This document shows, piece by piece, positions 57,001 through 64,000 of a stretch of DNA of 64,000 nt. This DNA is from Cafeteria roenbergensis. Lineage: Eukaryota; Sar; Bigyra; Bicosoecida; Cafeteriaceae. How positions within the stretch are numbered: position 1 is the stretch's first letter; each line of letters starts with the position of its first letter. Location: positions 1-64,000 of the forward strand of contig VLTN01000033.1 in assembly GCA_008330645.1 (NCBI GenBank), written 5' to 3'. The position numbers and the translations under genes are program-made. The notes below the pieces were generated by a model that was not told the origin of the DNA, did not search any database, and saw only the letters and a program-made list of their open reading frames with translations.

Positions 57001-59738
57001 TTGAGAAGCAGGGCCCCGCCGCCATCCGCGAGCTGCCCGCCTTCCTCGAGAAGCGGCAGCGCGAGCAGAGCACGGGCTTCCTCTCTCGGGGCGCCGCCAG
57101 CCGCAAGCAGCTAGCAGCACAGCTGGACGCGTCGATGATGCGCCAGCAGGCCCAGCGCGAGGTCCGCAAGCAGCTCAAGGCGCAGATCGACAGCATCGGC
57201 GACGCCATCGAGGTGGAGGACGATGTCGACATTGACGAGGCGGCGCTCGCGCGGGCGCGCAAGAGCCGCAGGCGGGGCCGCAGGAGCCAAGCGGAGACCG
57301 GCGCCGGAGGTGCGGGCGCCGCCTCAGGCGCGGGGGCGGCCGGGAGTGCTGCAGGCGGAGGGGCCGAGGACCCCGGCCCGGAGGGGGGCGGCGGCGGGGG
57401 CGGCGGCGGGCTAAAGGAGGAGGCCCTTCGCGCTGCCATGGGCGACGTTGAGGGCGCGGACAAGCTCGGGGACGACCTTGGCGACGACGCCACGCTCTCG
57501 GACGGCGCGTCCACCATGGCCGACGGGCCGGACGACCGCGAGGCGGAGGAGGACAGCGACTGCCTCGTGTGCTCGGAAGGGCTGGAGGGCCGCGACACCA
57601 TGCACGTGCCGGGCTTTGGCACGTGCCACGTGGAGTGCGTCACCTGCAGCGAGTGCTCGCGCAACCTCTCGGTGGAGGGCGACCCTCGCGCGTCCGACTT
57701 TGACCTGCGCACGGGCGGCGCGGCCATGAGTCTGGACGGGAAGCTGCTCTGCCGGCCCCACTTCCTGGACCAGTTCAAGAACGGCGTGTGCGCCGGCTGC
57801 CTCGTGCCCTTCCGCAAGGGCGAGCGCGTGGTGGAGGCGGCTGGGCGTCGCTGGCACCCGCAGCACCTGGTCTGCGAGTCCTGCAACGGGCCCTTCCTGG
57901 ACGGCAAGTGCTACGGCGTCAGCGGCCTTCCCTACTGCAGCACCTGCCACACCGACCTCTTCCTGCGCTGCACCGGCTGCGGCGAGACGGTGAAGGACAC
58001 CGAGGACGGGATCACCGCGCTGGGAAAGACGTGGCACAGGCAGTGCTTCACGTGCACCGACTGCGGCAGCGACTTTGGGGGCGGCAAGTTCTACAGCCGC
58101 GATGGCAAGCCGTACTGCGAGGAGCACTACTTTGAGAACTTCGCCCCCAAGTGCGCAAAGTGCACCCGCCCGGTGGTGGCGGACGGCTTGCGGGCGTGCG
58201 GGGCGGTGTGGCACAACTCGTGCTTCGGGTGCAGCGTGTGCTCGTGCTCGTTCGAGGACGGCCGGTTCATGGAAAAGGACGGCGTGCCCTTCTGCGAGGA
58301 GCACTACCTCGACCGCTTCGGGCAGCGGTGCGGCGGCTGCGGACTGGTGATCAAGGACAAGTACCTCCAGGCGCTGGACCAGAGCTGGCACCCGGACTGC
58401 TTCGTCTGCGCGGAGTGCGGCACCGGCTTTGACGGCGGAGCCTTCTTCTCCCGGGAGGGCCGGCCCTACTGCCGCGGCGACTTTGCCCGGCTCTTCTGCC
58501 CCACGTGCCCAGGCTGCAAGGAGCCGGTCGTGGACGGGGCCACCGTCAAGCTGGGCGACGACAAGTGGCACGCGGGCTGCCTCAAGTGCAACGAGTGCGA
58601 CAAGCCGCTCGAGGGACAGTTCGTCACCCTCCCCGACCCGCCTCGCCGCTTCCACAACCAGTGCTTCAAGTGCGACGACTGCGGCGTGCTGATGGTGGAC
58701 GACGAGGGCAAGTGCAGGTACGCCATGCGCGAGGGCAGGAAGCTCTGCAGCAAATGCCTGGCCCTGGCGAGCGGCAAGCCGTGCAAGGGCTGCGGCGCGG
58801 TCATCCCGGCCGACGTGCCCTGCATCACCGCGCTTGGCGGCTCCTGGCACCCCGCCTGCCTCAAGTGCCTCAGCTGCGACAAGGAGGTGTCTGGCAAGCT
58901 GCTCGCCGTCGCGGGCCGCCCGCTGTGCGGCGACTGCTTCGAGGGCAGCAAGCCCATGTGCGCCGCCTGCGCCAAGACCGTCGACGGGCCGCACAAGCTC
59001 GTGCTTGGCCGGCCGTACCACAACGACTGCTTGCGCTGCACCGTCGGCGGGTGCTCGCTGGACGGCGGGGCGGTGAAGCGCGCCGAGTGGCCCGTGTGCC
59101 GGGAGCACATGGCGGACGAGCCCTGGCCAAAGGAGACTGCAGACCGCATCGCCGCCTGGGAGGCGTGGGAAGCGGCGCGCACGGACATCCTCGCGGCCAT
59201 CCAGACTGCCAAGGCGGCTGAAGCCGCAGCAGCTGCCGCGGACGGGTCGCAAGCAGCCAGCGCGGGGGCTGCAGCGCCAGCCCCGCCCGCAGCGCCACCT
59301 GCGCCCGCGCCCGCGCCCGCCGCAGCCAAGCCAGCGTCCAAGCCCCAGGCCAGGCCTGCAGCCCCGGCTCCTGCAGCACCCGCAGCTCCCCCACAGAGCA
59401 CCACGCCGGCGCCTGCAGCGCCAGCGCCACCGGCAGCGCCCTCCCCTGCCACGGCAAAGCCGGACGTCAACGACCAGTTCGAGGCGTTTCGCGACGAGGA
59501 AGGCGACCTCTTCTTCGTGAACAAGACGACGGGCGAGTCGCAGTGGACAGCGCCCGAGGGCTTCGACATGTCACGCGTGCCGCCAGCCGCTGAGGAGCCC
59601 ATTGACGAGTCAGACCCCAACAGCCTGTGGCGCGCATACGCCGACGAAGAGGGGGACCTCTACTACGTGAACCGCAAGACCAACGAGACGCTCTGGGAGG
59701 CTCCCGCCGGCTTTACGCGCCCTGCCGAAAACGCCTGA
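54045..59738 (+). CDS. Giant LIM- and WW-domain protein with N-terminal TH1/PH-like region
   Basis: 1897 residues in one exon from ATG 54045 (MAAPRLPVDDPLGAAD); upstream open frame is antisense to NOC2. Residues about 45-160 (VVFSRTIRKVNRRGV, SLVVTSLAVYNLKP, EYDYLLEFDNEADRK) resemble a myosin-I TH1 or PH-like lipid-binding module. Residues 200-1000 look like a helical solenoid (for example LALLEIMMGQL, MISLIMRLAPSAPTW) with acidic insertions. From about 1173 to 1694 come eight LIM-type zinc modules (C-x2-C...H-x2-C...C-x2-C...), one of them enlarged or irregular. An Ala/Pro linker leads to two WW domains at about 1811-1840 and 1859-1891 (NKTTGESQW and NRKTNETLW). LIM arrays of this sort bind strained actin or focal-contact partners (paxillin/zyxin-like). 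A cytoskeletal scaffold is inferred; I know no protein with this exact order. Confidence 0.88.
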   Translation: MAAPRLPVDDPLGAADSEAFRKARQAFCESRANAGALCGMDGKDAMETERVVFSRTIRKVNRRGVAQPRSLVVTSLAVYNLKPKQLSRWQRRIGLHELEELVVSPPESKQWSLLLHMWAASEEYDYLLEFDNEADRKAATAAVSSAFRELVGRPMSELSLPVAELSKRRVLKTQARARAKSATAESHRVRESRASVVRTNVAARRSVSSSTGFLGVSGAGSARASATAAQLGGAASPGGASARSMASDLAAVSEGLLPEQGQDRLVACGCSRGLTGPSDRAAWDAASRELARTALSVVDAVAARARADDSRAMPMLKRAEDEHGRASELACARLVADTVLHPQASASLHSWLGSMQADAAQLFEAAAALSSRPFRPKVVAAAAGDGQSDGEADSDSVPDIDDGSTAAGGGDDDDDDDDGGGPPLAALTTYEDAGEMRGWWLRVLWDLHSRAADAGGGSSPAAAAASAAAGKGPGSSPTRYQDVAEAVGRFYEVVPALLASPFPAGPAFIVGLRAEIARRNGIGSKQDSKGFASRSAGAAPWSHASASVLEQAAASPWVSEALSDDVATAAVASTADRVTSTPGTRTGHGFVPLEESVYLALLEIMMGQLHRPGDGEQGAETFGQLVRQAPMISLIMRLAPSAPTWAVRLRVVKDINVLLVRKDDNFARVMAAGDWPAWLVPLLSVVPKRDEDRDPRVKEYSKFVMNLYAMLLYHVMARGGDDVEDTIGRLFAQMRRQSGAWSGDVVAVARSVLSNLLVKIGSGCKRWRKDLTQPQWGGLFAVARVIEDFCFYRPEEAEQSGDTLRVAAATAELAKLADRRNAREPQPPPAADVGADQAATSGGGDDDGDDDGPSGGDGNDGPVLEWRSHGVCAVSRSGGVVPGLVPLLPEFASPAAVVPLATSADGKVDRASPGLHLGEADGEPLDLKLAKRTLTLLTKLGLKAKGKGGAAAAASAGASAAEKQVRRHGAGLVEAFEGIVKFFESVEKQGPAAIRELPAFLEKRQREQSTGFLSRGAASRKQLAAQLDASMMRQQAQREVRKQLKAQIDSIGDAIEVEDDVDIDEAALARARKSRRRGRRSQAETGAGGAGAASGAGAAGSAAGGGAEDPGPEGGGGGGGGGLKEEALRAAMGDVEGADKLGDDLGDDATLSDGASTMADGPDDREAEEDSDCLVCSEGLEGRDTMHVPGFGTCHVECVTCSECSRNLSVEGDPRASDFDLRTGGAAMSLDGKLLCRPHFLDQFKNGVCAGCLVPFRKGERVVEAAGRRWHPQHLVCESCNGPFLDGKCYGVSGLPYCSTCHTDLFLRCTGCGETVKDTEDGITALGKTWHRQCFTCTDCGSDFGGGKFYSRDGKPYCEEHYFENFAPKCAKCTRPVVADGLRACGAVWHNSCFGCSVCSCSFEDGRFMEKDGVPFCEEHYLDRFGQRCGGCGLVIKDKYLQALDQSWHPDCFVCAECGTGFDGGAFFSREGRPYCRGDFARLFCPTCPGCKEPVVDGATVKLGDDKWHAGCLKCNECDKPLEGQFVTLPDPPRRFHNQCFKCDDCGVLMVDDEGKCRYAMREGRKLCSKCLALASGKPCKGCGAVIPADVPCITALGGSWHPACLKCLSCDKEVSGKLLAVAGRPLCGDCFEGSKPMCAACAKTVDGPHKLVLGRPYHNDCLRCTVGGCSLDGGAVKRAEWPVCREHMADEPWPKETADRIAAWEAWEAARTDILAAIQTAKAAEAAAAAADGSQAASAGAAAPAPPAAPPAPAPAPAAAKPASKPQARPAAPAPAAPAAPPQSTTPAPAAPAPPAAPSPATAKPDVNDQFEAFRDEEGDLFFVNKTTGESQWTAPEGFDMSRVPPAAEEPIDESDPNSLWRAYADEEGDLYYVNRKTNETLWEAPAGFTRPAENA

Positions 59739-60229
59739 GGAAGCGCCACCAGTTGGGCTGCTCGCTTTGGGGATTGACCGACACCTGGAAATGATAGGCC
59801 AGCTTCATTGCAAATCGGACTGCGTGCGAATTGGGCGCCGGCCCGGGGACGCTGCCGCGGCGGGTGCGTGCTGTCTGCACCCGCCAAGCTGCTGTACCAC
59901 CTCGGGCCGCAGCTCGGGAGGCCGCCGCTCTGCCCAACGCCCTCGAGTGACTCGCTGCCCGCTCCGCCAGTGGTTTACTGGACGCATGCGGTGCTTGTGC
60001 CACGATCGAGGGCAGACGCTGGCAGAAGCGGCTGTCACCTGTAGACGCAATGCGTGCGTGTGTTTGCGCGATGCGTTTGCCTTGCGACTGAACGTGTGCT
60101 GGTTTTACAATGGCGAGGCAAGCAACTCACGCGCGCAACGCCGCGCCTGCCCGCCCGCGCAGCGCCAGAACCGCCGGGCCCTGTGTCGGGGCCGGCCGCC
60201 AGAAAGACACGAAACCGAAGCGGGAGGGC
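59739..60229. other. Convergent spacer, LIM protein / tafazzin
   Basis: 491 bases between two converging 3' ends. Slightly richer in A/T near 60090-60120 (TGGTTTTACAATGGCG). No gene or RNA element is evident. Confidence 0.5.
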
Positions 60230-61075
60230 TCAGGCCCGCTCCTCTGGCGCTGGCGGGGTCGCGTCTGCCTTGGGGCTTGGCGAGCCGGCGCCCTCGGTGG
60301 CGGCTTTGGGGGCCTCGCCGTCAAGCGAAAAGGTGCGGTCAGCCTCCGCCTCGAGAGCCAGCATGGCGCGCTCGATCTCGGCAGTCACCGCGGAGTAGAC
60401 GTCGGCCTCGGTGCGGCCCTCGGCGCGCATGGAGGACACCATCTCGCTCACGTCGATTGGCTTGCCGGCCATGACCAGCATGCGCTTGCCGGCGGTGAGG
60501 GGCACCCACGCTCCCCTTGGCAGCACTTGGTCAATCCCGCGGTGGTAGATGGGCACGATGACGGGCGGGACGCGAGCGTCGGCCACCAGGCGCCCCACGC
60601 CCACACGCAGCGGCGTCTGGATGCGCCCTGTCCGCGACCTGCGGCCCTCGGGGAAGATGTGCATCCACTCCCCGCTGTCGAGGAGCTCCACGGCCGCGTC
60701 CATGCAGGGCTGGTGCACGCCCTTGCCGCGCTCGATGGGGAGCACCTTGCCCCAGCGCAACACTTGCCCAACGACGGGGTTCTTGAAGCACCTGTCTGTC
60801 GCGCACATGGTCCAGCGCACGTGCTCGCGCACGCCCAGGGTGAGCTCCAGGGGCTTGAGGAACACGGCAACGGCAGCCGGGTCGTCAATCGGGGTGTAGT
60901 GGTTCATCACCGTGACCAGGCCCTGCCCTCGGGCGCGTCGCGACTTGTCCAGCAGCGGGCCCCGCAGGTTTTCCTCGCCCCGAAAGTCCGTGTCGTTCAG
61001 GCCGAACATCACCCCTCGGCTGTACAGCCCGAGCGCGCCGGAGACGATGGCAAACGGAATGTCGGCGAATCTCAT
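60230..61075 (-). CDS. TAZ: Tafazzin-like cardiolipin-remodelling acyltransferase
   Basis: 281 residues from ATG 61075 (MRFADIPFAIVSGALG); frame open to 61390 but the extension is not family-like, while human tafazzin is 292. The acyltransferase HX4D motif is NHYTPIDDP near residue 66, in the tafazzin form NHxSxxDDP with Thr in place of Ser. It is followed by the tafazzin-type MCATDRCFKNPVVGQVLRWGK, the LPIERGKGVHQP block and FPEGRRSRTG, then PIYHRGIDQVLPRG. Tafazzin moves acyl chains between phospholipids to mature cardiolipin in mitochondrial membranes. Hydrophobic residues at the N-terminus fit interfacial membrane insertion. The tail is disordered and Ala/Pro-rich. Confidence 0.88.
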   Translation of the reverse strand: MRFADIPFAIVSGALGLYSRGVMFGLNDTDFRGEENLRGPLLDKSRRARGQGLVTVMNHYTPIDDPAAVAVFLKPLELTLGVREHVRWTMCATDRCFKNPVVGQVLRWGKVLPIERGKGVHQPCMDAAVELLDSGEWMHIFPEGRRSRTGRIQTPLRVGVGRLVADARVPPVIVPIYHRGIDQVLPRGAWVPLTAGKRMLVMAGKPIDVSEMVSSMRAEGRTEADVYSAVTAEIERAMLALEAEADRTFSLDGEAPKAATEGAGSPSPKADATPPAPEERA

Positions 61076-61399
61076 CTTGCAACTGCTTGCTGCGTCTCGC
61101 GCCCAGCGACTTCCCCAGACCGGCTCGAGCGGGAGGCGTGCACCGCTGCGCCCGGCCCCCAGGAAAGCCCGAACGAGTGTCTCGGGCCCTTCTCCGCGGG
61201 CGTCGGGGCTGTCGAAAAAATGCGCGCGGCTCTGACCCTGCCAGTTGCTCTCTTTGCGTGCGTGCTTGACGGGAGAGCCTCTGCCCTTTGTCAGCTGCGA
61301 GCGCGCCGCCCGGGTGCGCGAGCGCGCGCATGGAGCACGACCCGCTGCGCTTCCGCGCAGCGCAACGCAACGCAACGACTGGCCACGCACGAGCCGGCA

Positions 61400-64000
61400 T
61401 CAGACGGCAAACTGGCGCGTGCGCAAGCTGGGCGGCGCGAGCGCGGCAGCAACATCGTCCGCGACCTCGCCGACGCACACGCTTCCGTCCTCCAGCACAT
61501 CCAGAGAGGCCACCTCGTCCGTCTCTGTGACCGCCTCGCTCACCTTGACAGGGGCGCTGGCCGCCTCGGCACGGGAGCGCTTGCTCTTCTTGCTGCTCGC
61601 CACTGCAACAGTTGCAGCCACGACTTCCTTCCCGCCCGCCACGACCAGCGAGACGCCGTCCGCGAGCGCGGTCCTGCGCCCGACCAGCCCTGCCCTGCAG
61701 TCCGGGTGCGAAAGGGCACGGCGCGCGCGCCTGCCGAGGGCGGTCCCCTCGGCCCCGCTCCAGTGCGCCGCCCTGAGCGTGTCTGCCAGGGTCCAGGCGA
61801 ACGCGTGACCCCCCGTCGTCAGCGCGACCACGCCGTACCCGCCCGCTGCGTCCGGGGCTACCTGGACCGCCGCCAGCGACGAGGGCAGGGCAGGAAGCCA
61901 GACGGCGTCGCGAGCGGCGCAGGCAGCGCCCTCGCCTGCGCGCAGCACGATGCGGCGGCCGTCCGGGGAGGCGCAGGCCAGGGCGCCGTCCGGCGAGACG
62001 GCGAACGACCGCGCGCACGCCCCGAAGGGAGACAAGGCGCCGGCGGGCGTGGCGGCCGACGCGAGGCCGCCCGGCCCGGCCGCAGAGCTGACCGAGGCGC
62101 GGGGGCGCTTGGCGCCGGGCGCGGCGTCGGCGCCGGGGGAAGCGTCTGCGGCCGCGTCGGCAGCGGTCCAGAAGGCGACGGGGGCGCGGGGGGAGAGGGC
62201 GAGGGAAGGCCTGGGTCCGGCGGGCGCGGCACGCACCTGCACCTCGAGCAGGGCCCCGGAGGCGGTGAGGAGGTGCGCGGTCCAGCCGGCGGCGCCGCCG
62301 GTGATGATTGCGCGGACCACGCCGCCTAGCTCGGCGTCGAGGGGCATGGCAGCAGACACCGCCCCAGCCCCGGCGGCGCCAGCGGGGACGAGGAGCAGGG
62401 TGAGGGCTGCGTCGGTGACGATGGCGAGGAGGCCGCCGCAGGGGCTGAGCGCGATGGCGCGCACCGCCGAGCGGGCCGGGGTGGCCACGCGAGCGAGAAG
62501 GCGGGGGCGCGCGCCGGCAGATGCGGCCTGCCCGGCCTGGGGGAGCTCCCAGACGCAGGTGCGGCCGGCCACCGGGTCAGCCATGGCGAGGCGCGGGGCG
62601 GAGGCTGCGACGGCGGCGCCGATGAGCGGGGTGTCGACGGGCGGGAGCGAGAGGTCCTGGCGGCGGGCGGCGGGGCCGGACGCGGCGGCGGGGCGGTCGC
62701 CGGCGGCAGAGGAGGGGGCCGCGCCGGGCGCGACGCCAGAGAGCGGGCCGATGGTGGTCGCGCCGTCCGCAGCGCCAGTGATGACGAGGGCGCCGTTGGG
62801 CAGCGCGGCGAGGGCGCGCACGTCGCAGGAGTGGCGGTGGTCCTCCGCGACCGGGGCCCACACGGGCGCCGCGCCCGCCGAGGCGCCAGTGACGGGCCGG
62901 AAAGCGACTAGGCGGCCGTCCACGCCGCACGTGAGCATCACGTCGGTGGTGGCGCTGTCTGCTGCGGCGACGCGGCAGGCCACGACTGCCGTGGCGTCGG
63001 CCGTGTGCGCGGCCAGCCGCTGCAGCAGCACCGCGGTGCGCGCGTCCCAGAGGGTGAGGACGCCCTCGCTGTCGCACGCCCCCAGCGTCCAGTCCTCCGT
63101 CAGGCACACGCCCCACACCACGCGCTGGGACGCCGCCTCCTTGGCCGCCCCAGCCGCGCGGGCGCCCGCCCCGCCTCGCTTCCGCAGGCGGGCGGCCCCG
63201 GGCCCGCGACGGGCGAGGACGCCCGCCACCTGCATGCGGTGCGCGCACGACGCGCGGGCGGAGGCGGCGGACCCGCCGGCCTCGTCGGCGGCGCCGCGCA
63301 CCCCCGCCCTGGTCTCCCACACGCGGAGGACGCCGCGGTCAGTGCCGGTGACGACGGCGGCGCCGCTCGGGTGCCACGACGCGCAGACCACACGGCCGTC
63401 GGTGGCGGCACAGGACGGGCCCGGCGTCAGACGCACCAGCGCCTTTGCCCCGCGCGGGCCCACGGCCGCCTCGCACACCGCGATGCGGGCAGAGCCGTCG
63501 TCGCCGCCCACCACCAGCACCGCCCGGTCGGAAGGGCTGGCGCTGAGGCACCACACGGGGCCGCCGCCCAGAGAGGCCACGCGCGGGGCGCTGCCTGCCT
63601 CCCACCGGACATGCCGCACGGAGCCATCCATGGACCCGGCCAGCAGCGTCTCGCCCGCTCCGCCGCGGGGCTGGCACCAGGCCAGGCAGCTCAGAGCCGC
63701 AGACGCGCCCACCTCGACGACCTGCGATGACGACCCAGCGGCACGGGCAGGCTTCACGTGTGGCACAGCGGACGCAGCGAGGCTGGCGGACTCGTCGGCA
63801 CCAGCTCTGGTGTGCCCGGCGGGGCCCTGGGCCGCAAGGGGGCACGGTGCGGGCGCTGCGAAAGAGTTGACGAATGACAACGCGCCCCCCTCACCGAAAC
63901 CCGAAGCCAGTCGCCACGCGAGGCGGCACCGGCGTCCGCCTGCCACAGGTCGATGGCGCCGCCCTCGCGGAGCACGGCCGCGCGCTTGCCGTCTGAGCTG
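61400..64000 (-). CDS. UTP4: UTP4 (cirhin) WD-repeat protein, N-terminus beyond window
   Basis: The gene enters from the right edge. The last visible upstream exon is 64000-63895 (SSDGKRAAVLREGGAIDLW...RVS, donor GTGAGG). The acceptor is uncertain: CAG at 63827 joins in phase (68-base intron), while the nearer CAG at 63856 does not. The main exon to 61400 gives about 809 codons. UTP4 hallmarks follow the human order: GGGPVWCLSASPSDRAVLVVGGDDGS, VCASWHPSGAAVVTGTD, VVWGVCLTEDWTLGACDSEGVLTLWD and EDHRHSCDVRALAALP, across two predicted propellers. UTP4 belongs to the t-UTP/UTP-A complex that starts small-subunit processome assembly on pre-rRNA. The C-terminus has a basic KKSKRSR patch fitting nucleolar location. 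Confidence 0.82.
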   Translation of the reverse strand, partial: QLRRQARGRAPRGRRHRPVAGGRRCRLAWRLASGFGEGGALSFVNSFAAPAPCPLAAQGPAGHTRAGADESASLAASAVPHVKPARAAGSSSQVVEVGASAALSCLAWCQPRGGAGETLLAGSMDGSVRHVRWEAGSAPRVASLGGGPVWCLSASPSDRAVLVVGGDDGSARIAVCEAAVGPRGAKALVRLTPGPSCAATDGRVVCASWHPSGAAVVTGTDRGVLRVWETRAGVRGAADEAGGSAASARASCAHRMQVAGVLARRGPGAARLRKRGGAGARAAGAAKEAASQRVVWGVCLTEDWTLGACDSEGVLTLWDARTAVLLQRLAAHTADATAVVACRVAAADSATTDVMLTCGVDGRLVAFRPVTGASAGAAPVWAPVAEDHRHSCDVRALAALPNGALVITGAADGATTIGPLSGVAPGAAPSSAAGDRPAAASGPAARRQDLSLPPVDTPLIGAAVAASAPRLAMADPVAGRTCVWELPQAGQAASAGARPRLLARVATPARSAVRAIALSPCGGLLAIVTDAALTLLLVPAGAAGAGAVSAAMPLDAELGGVVRAIITGGAAGWTAHLLTASGALLEVQVRAAPAGPRPSLALSPRAPVAFWTAADAAADASPGADAAPGAKRPRASVSSAAGPGGLASAATPAGALSPFGACARSFAVSPDGALACASPDGRRIVLRAGEGAACAARDAVWLPALPSSLAAVQVAPDAAGGYGVVALTTGGHAFAWTLADTLRAAHWSGAEGTALGRRARRALSHPDCRAGLVGRRTALADGVSLVVAGGKEVVAATVAVASSKKSKRSRAEAASAPVKVSEAVTETDEVASLDVLEDGSVCVGEVADDVAAALAPPSLRTRQFAV

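Overview
The window is nuclear DNA of a GC-rich (roughly 70% by eye), compact unicellular eukaryote. Evidence: genes with spliceosomal introns (almost all donors GTGAGC/GTGAGG, acceptors CAG), an intron-containing eS8 ribosomal protein gene, and eukaryote-only families (formin, NOC2, UTP4, DENND10, LMBRD2, tafazzin, LIM and MORN proteins). A MORN protein of the ciliary type and mitochondrial proteins suggest an aerobic, probably flagellated protist. Base composition and short introns would fit a heterotrophic stramenopile such as Cafeteria, but that is inference.

Layout. 1-4.5 kb: a head-to-tail array of three copies of a retroelement-like unit. Its ORF resembles the C-terminal region of LINE-type proteins but shows no reverse transcriptase. 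The array is followed by a gene-poor 0.8 kb. 5.3-25.7 kb: an EEP/CCR4-type nuclease (-), an LDAH-type lipid hydrolase (-) head-to-head with an AAMP/Sqt1 WD-repeat protein (+), a long disordered protein (-), a secreted GxGYxYP protein (-) and a multidomain formin (-) with five near-identical 210-bp repeats. 26-28.9 kb: a type-B carboxylesterase (+), then a lower-GC spacer holding a diverged tail of the same mobile element. 28.9-41.7 kb: a disordered protein (-) divergent from a DENND10 homologue (+), a MetX-type acyltransferase (+), a tail-anchored coiled-coil protein (-), eS8 (+, 3 exons) and a cysteine synthase (-, 3 exons). 42-51 kb: an N-acylated PP2C phosphatase (-, 2 exons), a mitochondrial cyclophilin (-) head-to-head with a four-exon MORN protein (+), and an LMBRD2-like membrane protein (+). 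51.4-64 kb: NOC2 (-) head-to-head with a giant LIM/WW protein (+), tafazzin (-) and the WD protein UTP4 (-, cut by the window edge).

How genes relate. There are no operons. Several genes form divergent pairs with about 210-350 bp between start codons, so shared promoters are likely. Four loci act in ribosome production: AAMP/Sqt1 (uL16 chaperone family), eS8, NOC2 (60S maturation) and UTP4 (small-subunit processome). Two large proteins, the formin and the LIM/WW protein, look cytoskeletal and have unusual domain orders.

Most long overlapping ORFs in this GC-rich DNA are antisense or shifted shadows of the listed genes and are left out. No tRNA, rRNA, CRISPR or viral gene was recognised. Exon boundaries were read by eye from splice consensus, reading frame and family similarity; no transcript data or searches were available.
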